Assembly (NCBI GenBank): GCA_949361645.1
Contig: OX442415.1
Coordinates: forward strand, 15,732,085 to 15,796,084
Source of the DNA: Spongilla lacustris
Taxonomy: Eukaryota; Porifera; Demospongiae; Spongillida; Spongillidae
Reading direction: 5' to 3'
DNA length: 64,000 nucleotides
Part shown: positions 25,146-38,155 of the stretch, in pieces
Layout: each line of letters begins with the position of its first letter
Position numbering within the stretch: position 1 is the stretch's first letter
The notes under the pieces: model-generated
Told to the model about the DNA's origin: nothing
Database searches by the model: none
Seen by the model: the letters and a program-made list of their open reading frames with translations, nothing else
Position numbers and translations under genes: made by a program

Positions 25146-28100
25146 TCCAGAAAAGCTGGGGTGGTTAGAAAATGTTTAGCTGAGTCCCCACTAGTGAGAC
25201 ATGTGTGTGGTACACCACTGTTGAGTTGGTGTAATTACTGGGACACTGTCAAGTGTCACATAATGCATTGGGTGACTGCAGAATGGAGCAAATGTGTTTC
25301 CACTGGATGCCTTGTTGAGCCATGTACAGGAAGGATAGGGGTACTTAGAAAAATGTTTAGCTGAGTCCCCACTAGTGAGACATGTGTGGGGAACGCCCCT
25401 GGTGTATTTTTGTAATTTCTGGGACACTTTCAAGTGTCACAGAATGCATTGGGTGACTGCAGATGTGCTTCCACTGCATGCCTTGTTGACACATTTACAG
25501 GAAGGGTAGGGGTGGTTAGAAAAATGTTAAGCTGATTAACACCCCTGGTGTACGTTTGTAATTTCTGGGACTGCCACAGAATGCATAGGTTGACTGCAGA
25601 TGGAGCAAATGTGCTTCCACTGCATGCCATGTTGACACATGTATAGGGAGGGTAGGGGTGAATAGAAATATGTTTAGCTGAGTCCCCACTAGTGAAACAT
25701 GTGTGTGGTACACCAATGTTGAGTTGGTGTAATTTCTGGGACACTGTGAAGTGTCACAGAATGCATTGGGTGACTGCAGATGTGCTTCCACTGCATACCT
25801 TGTTGACACATTTTCAAGAAGGGTAGTGGTTGTTTGAAAAATGTTTAGCTGAGTCCACACTAGTGAGACATGTGTGGGGAAGATCCCTGGTGTATTTTTG
25901 TAATTTCTGGGACACTATCAAGTGTCACAGAATGCATAGGGTGACTGCAGAATTGAGCAAATGTGTTTCCACTCCATGCCTTGTTGAGCCATGTACAGGA
26001 AGGGTAGTGGTTGTTTGAAAAATGTTTAGCTGAGTCCACACTAGTGAGACATGTGTGGGGAAGACCCCTGGTGTATGTTTGTAATTTCTGGGACTCTATC
26101 AAGTGTCACAGAATGCATAGGGTGACTGCAGAATTGAGCAAATGCGTTTCCACTCCATGCCTTGTTGAGCCATGTACAGGAAGGGTAGGGGTGGTTAGAA
26201 AAGTGTTTAGCTGAGTCCTCACTAGTGAGACATGTGTGGGGAACACCCCTGGTGTATTATTATAATTTCTGGGACACTATCAAGTGTCACAGAATGCATA
26301 AGGTGACTGCAGATGTTCTTCCACAGCATGCCTAATTAACACATGTATAGGGAGGGTACGGGTGATTAGAAAAATGTTTAGTTGAGTTCCCACTAGTAAG
26401 ACAAGTGCGTGATACACAACTGTTGAGTTAGTGTACTTTCTGGGACACTATCAAGGCATTGGGTGACTGCAGAATGGAGCAATATGTTTCTACTGCATGC
26501 CTTGTTGAGCCATGTACAGGAAGGGTAGGGATGGTAAGAAAAATGTTTAGCTGAGTCCTTAATCTGTGGGGAACACCCTTAGTGTATTTTTGTAATTTCT
26601 GGGACTCTATCAAGTGTCACAGAATGAATAGGGTGACTGCAGATGTGCTTCCACTGCATGCCTTATTGACACATTTACAGGAAGGGTAGGGGTGGTTAGA
26701 AAAATGTTAAGCGGAGTCCCCACTAGTGACACATGTTTGATGAACACCCCTGGTGTATGTTTGTAATTTCTGGGACATTATCAAGTGTCACAGAATGCAT
26801 AGAGTGACTGCAGAATGGAGCGAATGTGTGTCCAGTACATACCTTGTTAAGCCATGTACAGGAAGGGTAGGGGTGGTTAGAAAAATGTTTAGCTGAGTCC
26901 CTATTAGTGAGACATGTATGTAATTGTAATTGCTGGGACTCTATCAAGTGTTACAGAATGCATAGGATGACTGCAGATGGAGTGAATGCACTTCCACTGC
27001 ATGCCTTGTTGACACATGTATAGGGAGGGTAGGGGTGGTTAGAAAAATGTTTAGCTGAGTTCACACTAGTGAGGCATGTGTGTGGTACACCACTGTTGAG
27101 TTGGTGTATTTTCTGGGACACTGTGAAGTGTCACAGAATGCATTGGGTGACTGCAGAATTGAGCAAATGTGTTTCCACTGCATGCCTTGTTGAGCCATGT
27201 ACAGGAATGGTAGAGGTGGTTAGATAAGTGTTTAGCTGAGTCCCCACTAGTGAGACATGTGTGGGGAACACCCCTGGTGTATTATTGTAATTTCTGGGAC
27301 ACTATCAAGTGTCACAGAATGCATAAGGTGACTGCAGATGTTCTTCCACAGCATGCCTTGTTGACACATGTATAGGGAGAGTAGTGGTGGTTAGAAAAAT
27401 GTTTAGTTGAGTCCCCACTAGTAAGACAAGTGTGTGATACACCACTGATGAGTTGGTGTACTTTCTGGGACACTGTCAAGTGTCACAGAATGCATTGGGT
27501 GACTGCAGAATGGAGCAAATGTGTTTCCACTGCATGCCTTGTTGGGCCATGTACAGGAAGGGTAGGGGTGGTTAGAAAAATATATAGCTGAGTCCCCACT
27601 AGTGAGACTTGTGTGAGGAACACCCCTGATGTATTTTTGTAATTTCTGGGACACTATCAAGTGTCACAGAATTCATAGGGTGACGGCAGATGAGCATCCA
27701 CTGCATGCCTTGTTGACACATTTACAGGAATGGTAAGGGTGGTTAGAAAAATGTTAAGCTGAGTCTCCACTAGTGAGACATGTATGGGGAAGACCTCTGG
27801 TGTGTTTTTGTAAATTCTGGAACACTATCAAGTGTCACAGAATGCATAGAGTGACTGCAGAATGGAGCGAATGTGTGTCCAGTGCATACCTTGTTAAGCC
27901 ATGTACAGGAAGGGTAGGGGTGGTTAGAAAAATGTTTAGCTGAGTTCCCACTAGTGAGACATGTGTGTGGAAGACCCATGGTGTATGTTTGTAATTTCTG
28001 GGACTCTATCAAGTGTCACAGAATGCATAGGATGACTGCAGATGGAGTGAATGCACTTCCACTGCATGCCTCGTTGACACATGTATAGGGAGGGTAGGGG

Positions 28101-31100
28101 TGGTTAGAAAAATGTTTAGCTGAGTCCCCACTAGTGAGACATGTGTGTGGTACACCACTGTTGAGTTGGTGTAATTTCTGGGACACTGTCAAGTGTCACA
28201 GAATGCATAGGGTGACTGCAGAATTGAGCAAATGTGTTTCCACTGCATGCCTTGTTGGGCCATGTACAGGAAGGGTAGGGGTGGTTAGAAAAATGTTTAG
28301 CTGAGTCCCCACTAGTGATACATGTGTGTGGAAGACCCATGGTGTATGTTTGTAATTTCTGGGACTCTATCAAGTGTCACAGAATGCATAGGATGACTGC
28401 AGATGGAGTGAATGCACTTCCACTGCATGCCTCGTTGACACATGTATAAGGAGGGTAGGGGTGGTTAGAAAAATGTTTAGCTGAGTCCCCACTAGTGAGA
28501 CATGTGTGTGGTACACCACTGTTGAGTTGGTGTAATTTCTGGGACACTGTCAAGTGTCACAGAATGCATAGGGTGACTGCAGAATTGAGCAAATGTGTTT
28601 CCACTGCATGCCTTGTTGAGCCATGTACAGGAAGGGTAGGGGTGGTTAGATAAGTGTTTAGCTGAGTCCCCACTAGTGAGACATGTGTGGGGAACACTCC
28701 TGGTGTATTTTTGTAATTTCTGCGACAGTATCAAGTGTCACAGAATGCATAGGGTGACTTCAGATGTTCTTCCACAGCATGCCTTGTTGACACATGTATA
28801 GGGAGGGTACGGGTGGTTAGGAAAATGTTTAGTTGAGTCCCCACTAGTAAGACAAGTGTGTGATACACCACTGTTGAGTTGGTGTACTTTCTGGGACACT
28901 ATCAAGGCATTGGGTGACTGCAGAATGGAGCAAATATGTTTCTACTGCATGCCTTGTTGAGCCATGTACAGGAAGGGTAGGGGTAGCTAGAAAAATGTTA
29001 AGCTGAGTCCCCACTAGTGAGACATGTGTGAGGAACACCCCTGATGTATTCTTGTAATTTCTGGGACACTATCAAGTGTCACAGAATGCATAGGGTGACG
29101 GCTGATGTGCTTCCACTGCATGCCTTGTTGAGCCATGTACAGGAAGGGTAAGGGTAGTTAGAAAAATGTTAAGCTGAGTCCCCACTAGTGAGACAGGTGT
29201 GGGGAGGACCCCTGGTGTGTTTTTGTAAATTCTGGGACACTATCAAGTGTCACAGAATGCATAGAGTGACGGCAGATGTGCTTCCACTGCATGCCTTGTT
29301 GAGCCATGTACAGGAAGGGTAGGGGTGGTTAGAAAAATGTACAGCTGAGTCCCCACTAGTGAGACATGTGTGAGGAACACCCCTGATGTATTCTTGTAAT
29401 TTCTGGGACACTATCAAGTGTCACAGAATGCATAGGGTGACGGCAGATGTGCTTCCACTGCATGCCTTGTTGAGCCATGTACAGGAAGGGTAAGGGTAGT
29501 TGGAAAAATGTTAAGCTGAGTCCCCACTAGTAAGACAGGTGTGGGGAGGACCCCTGGTGTGTTTTTGTTAATTCTGGGACACTATCAAGTGTCACAGAAT
29601 GCATAGAGTGACTGCAGAATGGAGCGAATGTGTGTCCAGTGCATACCTTGTTAAGCCATGTACAGGAAGGGTAGGGGTGGTTAGAAAAATGTTTAGCTGA
29701 GTCCCCACTAGTTAGGCATGTGTGGGGAACACCTTTGGTGTATGTTTGTAATTTCGGGGACTCTATCAAGTATCACAGAATGCATAGGGTGACTGCAGAT
29801 GGAGTGAATGCGTTTCCACTGCATGCCTTGTTGTTACATGTATAGGGAGGGTAGGGGTGGTTAGAAAAATGTTTAGCTGAGTCCCCACTAGTGAGACATG
29901 TGTGTGGTACATCACTGTTGAGTTGGTGTAATTTCTGGGACACTGTCAAGTGTCACAGAATGCATTGGGTGACTGCAGAATTGAGCAAGTGTGTTTTCAC
30001 TGCATGCCTTGTTGAACCATGTAGAGGAAGGGTAGAGGTGGTAAGAAAAATGTTTAGCTGAGTCCTTAATGTGTGGGGAATAGCCCTTGTGTATTTTTGT
30101 AATTTCTGGGACTCTATCAAGTGTCACAGAATGCATAGGGTGACTGCAGATGGAGCGAATGTGCTTCCACTGCATGCCATGTTGACACATGTATAGGGAG
30201 GGTAGGGGTGAATAGGAAAATGTTTAGCTGAGTCCCCACTAGTGAAATATGTGTGTGGTACACCAATGTTGAGTTGGTGTAATTTCTGAGACACTGTCAA
30301 GTGTCACAGAATGCATTGGGTGACTGCAGAATCGAGCAAATGTGTTTCCACTGCATGCCTTGTTGACACATTTACAGGAAGGGTAGGGGTGGTTAAAAAA
30401 ACGTTTAGTTCAATCCCCACTAGTAAGACAAGTGAGTGATCCACCATTGTTGAGTTGGTGTACTTTCTGGGACAATGTCAAGGCATTGGGTGACTGCTGA
30501 ATGGAGCTATTGTGTTTCCACTGCATGCCTTGTTGAGCCATGTATAGGGTTATTTGAAAAATATTTAGCTGAGTCTCCACTAGTGAGACATGTGTGGGGA
30601 AGACCTCTGGTGTGTTTTTGTAATTTCTGGGACTTTATCAAGTGTCACAGAATGCATAGGGTGACTGCAGATGGAGCGAATGTGCTTTCACTATAGACCT
30701 TGTTGACACATATATAGGAATGGTAGGATGTTGTTTGAACAATGCTTAACTGAGTCCTTACTAGTGAGACATGTGTTTGCTACACCCCTGTTGAGTTGGT
30801 GTAATTTCTGGGACCCTACCAAGTGTCACAGAATGTATAGGGTGACTGCAGATGTGCTTCCACTGCATACCTTGTTGACACATTTACAGGAAGGGTAGGG
30901 GTGGTTAGAGAAATGTTTAGCTGAGTCCCCACTAGTGAGATATGTGTGTGGTACACCACTGTTAAGTTGGTGTAATTTCTAGGACACTGTCAAGTGTCAC
31001 AGAATGCATAGGATGACTGCAGAATGGTTCGAATGTGCTTCCACTGCATGCCTTGTTGACAGATCTATAGGAAGGGTATGGGTGGTTTGAAAACTGTTTA

Positions 31101-31190
31101 GCTGAGTCCCTACTGGCTCGGTCCCCAGTAGTCAAACATGGGTGTTGAACACCAGTGGTGTGTTTGTGGATTCTGTCTGGTTCTGTCACA
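25146..31190. repeat. ~180 bp satellite array (about 33 monomers) with ~361 bp dimeric period
   Basis: Every monomer contains AATGTTTAGCTGAGTCCCCA, CTAGTGAGACATGTGTG, TTTCTGGGACACT, AAGTGTCACAGAATGCAT and CCACTGCATGCCTTGTTGA. Two monomer types alternate over parts of the array: a GGTACACCACTGTTGAG type and a GGGGAACACCCCTGGTGTA type. This gives a 361 bp higher-order period, clear at 27770, 28131 and 28492. Copies differ by a few percent plus small deletions. A recurring 80-codon minus-strand ORF results from the repetition. 1.5 inverted copies lie at 35705-35985. Confidence 0.95.
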
Positions 31191-31990
31191 GGGACAGTGG
31201 GGTGTTTCAGACTGTTACTGATAGATATTTATCTCTTTTTCTGACTGCTAAAAGTGGCTTGTGTGTCTCAAGATGATATTGTGCGGACTGGTTGAGAGAA
31301 ATCTCTCTATCTCATTATTACATAGGTGCCATGACTGGTATAAATTGTCAGCTTTGTACAGAGGGGTCTAACTGTCTAAATTGTGGATGATGGTGTCTGT
31401 TTCTAACTTACAGTGAAGGTTATAAAGTGTTTGTGCATTAGTGCTCATTTTTTACACTAGTACTGAGTGCTTGAGCCTTATGCTACCCCTTCTATTTCAG
31501 GAATCAGTGGTATGTGGTATACATAATGTACCTGCAGAGTAGAGTTGTGCTGCCTCAATTACGTCTCTATGCACTTGTCTTTATGCCCTGGACCATGCAC
31601 TGTCCCCAGTGATGGAGGAATAAAGAACTGGATATACCAATCCTTTACCTCCATCTTCAAGTGTACTACAAGATAAAGAATTGTCATGGTCACATGACTC
31701 CCATTTTGTGTTTTTGTGTGTAAAGACCTGTATGTACAGTTCTTAGAAATAACATTATAACAAAGGCAAATATGAAGGGAGTTATACGCATTTGTGGAAT
31801 CCTATGTAGTTATAATGAGCTCCACCCACAATAGGGCAATGCACATTGACGGAGGGAGCTACTGTAACTTGTTCTGGGAGAGAGGGTTATGGTTGTACAA
31901 GTTTGAATGGCAAGTTACTATGGATCACTGTACTGTTAATACAAATTAACTCGCAGTTACAATAATATGCACTTGGATTACAATATTGAC
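31191..31990. other. Unique sequence between satellite and mariner-like element, no gene seen
   Basis: No ORF longer than about 60 codons has a recognisable motif, and no terminal repeats were identified. Confidence 0.4.
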
Positions 31991-32013
31991 ATAATAGCTT
32001 GCACAAATAAGTT

Positions 32014-33089
32014 CTAAAAGTAGTTTTCTATATGTAGTCCTAAAACTTCAACAATCTTTTGTCCTCTTTTAGTTACACATTTAGTAGCATTTTTAACCAT
32101 TTGATTCGGTATATCACTGATGGCATCTGATATGGCTTGTTTGAGGTCCGGGATAGTTTTGGGGCTCTGTGCGTACACAATTCCTTTCAGGTAACCCCAA
32201 AGCCAAAAATCCAAAGGTGTCAAATCCGGACTTCTTGCAGGCCATGGAATTAGCCCTCCACGGCCCATCCATCGGTCTTCGAAGGTGTTGTTTAGCCATT
32301 CTGTGACTTCATGACAATAGTGAGATGGTGCTCCATCTTGTTGAAATATTATTTCCTCAATTTTGTCCTCATCAAGAGATGATTGGAGATATGGCCAAAT
32401 GCGTTTTAACATTCCTAGATATATGACTTTCCTGTCACTGTGCCCTGTTCAAAAAAGTATGGTCCTATGATTTTATCATTAAGGAGTCCACACCAGACCA
32501 TGATGCCTTCCTTTTTATATGCCCTATCAACTGTTTTTCGAGGATTGGATTTGGCCCATGTGATTGCATTATGGATGTTTACTTTACCATTTAATTTAAA
32601 TATTGCCTCATCCGTCCACAAATTATTCTCCTCATATTCATTGTTGTACTCGACCTTCTCCAACCATTCCTCTGCCCATTCCACTCTTTTCTCATGGTCT
32701 CCTTCTTTCAGTTCCTGAACCATTCTGCTCCTGTAAGCTTTCATCTTCAAGTCTTTTCTGACAATTGTTCGTACTGTGCTATATGGTATATCTGTGGCAC
32801 ATGATATTCACCTCAATGATAACTCAGGGTCATCATTGATTTTCCTATCTATAGCCTGTATGTTGACTGGAATTCTTCCACATCTTCTCCTCCCTGAACG
32901 CTTACGATCATCTGTACCACCAGTGTCATAGAATCGTTTCACTGTCCTTAGCACAGTGGATGGGCTTAGAGTGCCATGTCCAGGATACTTCACCTTGAAT
33001 TGTCTAACTGTTTCACTTGCATTTCTCGTTTCTGCATAAAGCATCACAATAGTCACTCTCTGATCCTTTGTAAGCTTTGCTCCAGACAT
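32014..33089 (-). pseudogene. Tc1/mariner-superfamily transposase, DD41D spacing, broken
   Basis: The minus-strand reading starts MSGAKLTKDQRVTIVMLYAE (ATG about 33087-33089). A helix-turn-helix region follows (SPSTVLRTVKRFYDTGGTDD), with a basic GRRRCGR. The catalytic region has LWTDEAIFKLNG, FQQDGAPSHY and SPDLTPLDFWLWG. Counting from the QQD aspartate to the PLD aspartate gives 41 residues, so DD41D rather than DD34D/E. There are two lesions: an in-frame TGA after DPELSLR (about 32805), and a frameshift or stop at GKSYI/MLKRIW (about 32413). I could not identify TIRs. It would have cut and pasted DNA at TA sites, and is inactive as it stands. Confidence 0.85.
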
Positions 33090-33129
33090 GCTGTACAAAA
33101 TGACTTCAGTATGTAGTTTTTTTTCCTGC

Positions 33130-33240
33130 AGTGCTTTTATAGTGCAGTGGAGCAATTCTATTGGTTCCCACCAATCACAGTGCTGGAGTGATTCTATTGG
33201 TTCCCACCCAATCACAGTGGAGTGTTTCTATTGGTTCCCT
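33130..33240. promoter_or_regulatory. Triplicated CCAAT-box-containing repeat upstream of the transposase
   Basis: CTATTGGTTCCCACC(A)AATCACAGTG occurs in three near-copies, giving CCAAT boxes in both orientations just 5' of the minus-strand transposase start. It could be its promoter. NF-Y-type regulation is inference from the motif alone. Confidence 0.4.
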
Positions 33241-33299
33241 CCAAAATGCACTACAGCTAATTGATCCTTATTTCCTGTGCTTTCTCACAGGCACGTGAT

Positions 33300-35200
33300 A
33301 TTGAGGTTTATTGCTTTTTAGTCCTACATCAAAATGTATGCAATATGATGGAGGATATTAACATAGGTACCATATTATCTTATATGTTATCTGTATTAGT
33401 GTCAATGTATTATTGTGTGTGTTTGCATATGTACATGTAAATATGTAAGACTGTGATTTTAAAATTCAGTCTATTTTTAACAGTATCTTTTTTATTTGTG
33501 TAATTGTGAGAACATGGTTAGGTTTAACTGCACGCACACTTGTGTGGTCACGTGCATGGGAGCATAGAATAACTCACCAGACCTAAATGTAGTTTCTTAG
33601 CATAGGGAGATGGGAGACAGGGAGATAAAGTTGTAGAAAGGTGACAGATAGATGTATGGTGAGGATGGGATAGGAGTGTAAATGAATGAAGTTGCTGGCT
33701 GTTACATGTATCCTTTGGGAGTGCATGTGTGTGGTGTAGAAGAGCCTTTTTCTTGGGAGTATCTGACCTTATGAACTGTATCACATGTACCTGCAGGCCA
33801 ATAGGAGCATGAGAAAGCAAACAGAATGTTATGTTTCTGTATTCCTTTGATGTCTAGTAGTGCAGTAAGAGGAGGAGCTTAAAACACCTCCCCATGACTG
33901 CTATGAATAATTTGCATTGATTATGACACCTGCAACCTCCTACCCATCCTATCTCACACATATTCATGAAAGCAGAAAGAAAGGTACCTCTGTCCAACAT
34001 GCACAGATAAAGGTCCTATGGATGCACAAGCAGTGAAGAGTAACTCCTCTGTTGCACAGAAGTCTCAGTTACAGAAAGGTTCCACTGTGTCATCTGCCTC
34101 AGTGATAGAGAGAAAGGTACCTATTTTAGGCAGTTGAAATGAGGTCTCTCAGCTTCCAAAACAGAGGGTGGCAGTTCTGTTTCCTGGACCATGAGTTTAG
34201 TTGATTAATAGTGAAATAGCTACTACACACATACTCTCCTATGCTTTTTTGTACACACAATACATATTACCACATCAAGCTTCTAAAAATTGATATTTGC
34301 AATATATACACTACACAAAACAAAAACAGATAGTCATGTCACTAAGACAAATTTCCATTATGCAGTAGGAAAGGATTAATCGGTATCTCTAGTTGTTACT
34401 TCATCCAAAGAAGCACGGTCCTAGTGTGGAGAACATAAAGACATGCAGACACATACTTATGTACTTGAGGAGACATACCTATACCAGAAGTCGTGTTTCT
34501 TTTTAAATTTACCTCTCCAAAGTCTCAATGTTTGCCTCTTTAGCTTGCAAGTAACAACTGTGCCGGCACACATGAAGCGTGAAGACTGAGTAGAAACAAA
34601 ATACTAGTCTTAAGAAAACACAAACACACACACATACACACACATGTAAACCACTCATGTATAAGTATACAGGAAGGAATATCTTCATTCATTGATGCAT
34701 TCATTTTTCACACATCTCCCACATCTCTCTGTCTCCAATCTGTTCTGCTACTCTGCCTCCATACTCACCTTATACTTTTTCCACCGCCAAATTACAAGAT
34801 AACAAAGTCATTACAAATAAGAGGGGTACCAATGGTGCAAATGTATGAGAAGTCCCAAGTGAGGCATCTAAATGCCTTACTGGTAGTGAAAGAAAAGGCA
34901 GTGTGTGTCACATGGGACATACTTGTAAGTGTAAGGCAAAAAATTTTACCTATCAATTTAGCAGCAATTTAGAGACACGTGACCAAATGGAGAGGAAGCT
35001 CTCTGCATAGCTGGTAGTAAGATATCCCTCATTTAGTTTGCAGAGCGACCTACAATGTACATGTATATCACCATTGGGACCCCATTTTGTGTACCATTGG
35101 GACCCCTCTAATGTTTACACTATAGGGACCACACAACAGTGGGACCCCCCTTTTGTGTACACCATTAAAACCTTTAATGTGTGTGCGAACAGAACCTCTC
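33300..35200. other. No confident gene; a few possible minus-strand mini-exons
   Basis: Isolated minus-strand segments have acceptor/donor-like edges (for example about 34516-34563 and 34380-34420). Their phases do not assemble into a recognisable protein, so I leave the stretch unassigned. Confidence 0.3.
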
Positions 35201-35204
35201 TTAT

Positions 35205-35405
35205 GTGTGCACAATTGGGACCCCTCTTATGTGTGCACCATTGGGACCCCTCTTATGTGTGCACCATTGGGACCCCTCTTATGTGTACACCATTGGGACC
35301 CCTCTTATGTGTGCACCATTGGGACCCCTCTTATGTGTACACCATTGGGACCCCTCTTATGTGTACACCATTGGGACCCCTCTTATGTGTACACCACTGG
35401 GACCC
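35205..35405. repeat. 26 bp minisatellite, about 8 copies
   Basis: The unit GGGACCCCTCTTATGTGT plus GCACCATT or ACACCATT repeats head to tail, with degenerate copies upstream to about 35080. ORFs across it translate the repeat. Confidence 0.93.
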
Positions 35406-35704
35406 CTATTAGGCCCCTGCTCCCCTGAGGCACACGTACCTTAGCATGGTGGGACGTTACAGGGCGAGCTGTTTCAGCGAGTTGCATGTTGTTTGGCTGG
35501 TTCTGCTCGAAGTGACGCTGTTTTCTCTGAATACTGTCTGTAACAGGAAACAAATGCGCGGGGCTTACATTCTGAACTGATGATAATTTACTCATGTACA
35601 ACATACCGTCTATGATCAATAATGTTCTGCTCTATGTGGTTACATGCACCCTTGTACATGTAGCTGCAGTGCTGAACTGGTTCTGTACTTTTCCCTTTAT
35701 GTAG

Positions 35705-35985
35705 ACGTGTCAACAAAGCATGCAGTGGAAACACATTCACTCCAATCTGCAGTCACCCAATGCATTCTATGACACTTGATAGTGACCCAGAAATTACACC
35801 AACTCAACAGGGGTGTAGCAAACACATGTCTCACTAGTGAGGACTCAGTTAAGCATTTTTCAAACAACCCCTACCATTCCTATACATGTGTCAACAAGGT
35901 CTGTAGTGGAAGCACACTCGCTCCATCTGCAGTCAACCTATGCATTCTGTGACACTTGATAAAGTCCCAGAAATTACAAAAACAC
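35705..35985. repeat. Inverted copies (about 1.5 units) of the 25-31 kb satellite
   Basis: The sequence reads as the reverse complement of the main array monomers: GCAGTGGAAAC...CTGCAGTC...ATGCATTCTGTGACACTTGA...CTCACTAGTGAGGACTCAG. It abuts the DUF6589 exon without a gap. Confidence 0.92.
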
Positions 35986-37370
35986 ATAATAAGTGTTGAC
36001 ATCTTCCACCACATTCTGTTTGGTGGGGACCAACTAACTGTTGCTAGGGCTAGAAGTGCTCAAGCGCAACGTGAAAATACTGACAGAGGTGCACTTAGAC
36101 TAGAAGGACTTGTCCCAGTCCTGGAGGATTGGCATACTCAGCTGACCTTGTTACAAGTAATTTCAATATACAGCATATATGCATATATAAGCAGCTTGTA
36201 TGAAATTGTGTTTCCCCCTTTAATAACATATAGCTTTTATACATTTTTCCATCCATATGCATGTGCATGTGTATTCTGCCTGAATTATGTAATGACAGTG
36301 AGGGCTAAATTGTGGTAGGATCATGTTCTGTGGTTGAGAGGTCCCAATTTTATCTAAATTTGCTTGTACGAGCATATACTACTATTAATGTGAGCATTTT
36401 TCTACATGTGCAACCAGTTACTCCCTCACTTCCATGGTCCAATAATCCACTCCCTCACTGCAGTGTGATATTAGTGTAACTATTGCAACTTTTTTTAAGG
36501 TTATATTTCGAAGATTATACAAAACTACCAGTGGACGTGATGGAGGTACACTATTCCAACTCAGAAATCTCATAAATCGAAGAAATGTAGTGAAAGATCC
36601 TAAAAAGGATTTTAATTCATGTGAAAGCTTCCTATTGCTAGTTGCTAGGTGCCACATTTTATGTGCTGCCATGGAGGTGTTCGGCATGACTAGATTGGAT
36701 GATTTACCGTCATGATTCCTTCTAACATTGATCAGCTTTCAGATACTGTAAAGTGTGCAATACTACAAAGTGTACAATACTACAAAGTCTAACTATGGTT
36801 CTGTTAGAATTTGTGCATATCCATCCATTTCGAGGAAGGTATCCATCATCATATGATGGAGTGAACATATATGCTTCTGAAGTGTTGCCTTTGGGGCTAC
36901 TATATATGGAGTTCAGAGATGGAATAAGAGAGGGAGATGGGTTCCGTGTTTTGCGCTGTTGGAAGTACCTAACCCCTTTGTTCAAAGCAACCAGACATAA
37001 GAAGTACATGTACGCACTAGAGGGTGCAAACTTTCTAACTCAATACTACTACATACTTCCACCACGTCAGGCGCATCAGCTTTTATGGAGTCGATTTGTG
37101 AACACTAGAGGTAAAGCCGGCCATAACATCCCCCGTGACTTGCATCTCGAGCATCTGAACAGAATATGCAAAAGTTCAATTAAAATGTTGGGTGCAAACA
37201 AAACTTTCAAAGGGTAGGAAGGTGCCTGAATGTTACTAAGGACTTTTTGAGCAAGTATGATGCTGACATGAATCTGCATGAAGAGTCTGGTTCACATATA
37301 AAATCATCAGATACAATTGATTGTGAGAAAATTCTTGTTCAACTATTTGAAACCAGTAGTGTTTATAATA
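35986..37370 (+). pseudogene. DUF6589-family gene (transposon-associated), 5'-truncated and frameshifted
   Basis: Segments in several plus-strand frames read as one protein. The order is ILFGGDQLTVARARSAQ and EGLVPVLEDWH (about 35997-36156, ending at a GTAA donor), then IFRRLYKTTSGRDGG with LFQLRNLINRRNVV and FLLLVARCHI (about 36500-36712), then YASEVLPLGLLYMEF, FRVLRCWKYLTPLFKATRH, LLWSRFVNTRGKAG and PRDLHLEHLNR (36840-37217), and a frame-shifted tail SKYDADMNLHEESGSH. These match my recollection of DUF6589 proteins, multi-copy in cnidarians and sponges and of unknown biochemical role. The N-terminal part is missing; satellite DNA abuts instead. Frameshifts occur near 36712 (including a tandem duplication around GTGCAATACTACAAAG) and 37217. 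Not functional as it stands. Confidence 0.68.
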
Positions 37371-38037
37371 ATAATAATAATAATAATGATTTTGTGTACA
37401 TGTACACAAGGCAAGTGATGGCAATAAATGCACTTATATACTTCCTAATTGAGTCCTAATAAGGGTAGCATTTGCAAAAAAAAGACAGGTTCACATTAAC
37501 AAGTCTTGATCTGAATATATGTTCGATGGTTGCAGTAACAAAAGTGGCAGGGAGAGAGTTCCAAATAGGAATAACTCTAACAGAAAAGAAATTGGAGCGG
37601 AAATTGTGATGTGGTAAAGACAAGGGGCTAAGTTTGATAGAGTTGCCTCTTGTACAATATGGTGATACATTGATGTTAAAAAAGGCAGATGCATTCAGAT
37701 CTACGAGTTTTTTCACTATCTTAAAACACATAACAAGATCAAAATACAACCTGCGATATTCCAAAGAACGGAGACCCAAATTGGTAAGACGATCAGAATA
37801 ACTCATAGGAGGCAGGTTTACTCGTTTATAAATTGCCCTTGTGAAAAAACGTTGAACTCTTTCAACACATTTGATGTCATGTATAAGCCATGGATTCCAC
37901 ACAGGAGTATTGTATTCAAGAATTGGTCTGACATAAGCATGCAATAGTCTACACAGACACCATGCAGCATTTAAGTCTTTAAAAACTACAGCATACTCGC
38001 ATCTCGAAGAACAGAAATACATTCTTTGGCTATCCAA
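37366..38037 (-). mobile_element. 3' fragment of a CR1/Jockey-type LINE with (ATT)n tail
   Basis: A 193-codon minus-strand ORF contains LLHAYVRPILEYNTPVWNP, CVERVQRFFTRAIY, SYSDRLTNLGLRSLEYRR and FFNINVSPYCTRGNS. This is the C-terminal thumb region typical of CR1/Jockey/RTE-like reverse transcriptases. It is followed by 70-90 bp of 3' UTR and an (ATT)n tail (37366-37387, seen as TAA on the plus strand). The 5' end is truncated. It lies between the convergent DUF6589 and RecQ genes. Confidence 0.82.
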
Positions 38038-38155
38038 GCATTTCTTAAACTTTATGGCTATATCTACATTGAACCGATAACTTTCAATGACATGAACTTG
38101 TTTGTATACATTCTAATTTTTGTGTACATGAACTCATTGCATGTTCATATGCATA

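Noticed and set aside
25860..29769. Recurring 80-codon minus-strand ORF (MIESQKLQ...HMSH)
   Set aside because: It recurs because the satellite recurs. Several units are frameshifted and the 361 bp period is not a multiple of three, so coding selection is unlikely.
25146..31190. CRISPR array
   Set aside because: Units are about 180 bp, contiguous and lack unique spacers; this is eukaryotic satellite DNA.
34380..35619. Possible small minus-strand spliced gene (segments at 35584-35619, 35437-35540, 34516-34563, 34380-34420)
   Set aside because: Edges look like splice sites, but the phases do not assemble into a continuous protein and nothing is recognisable.
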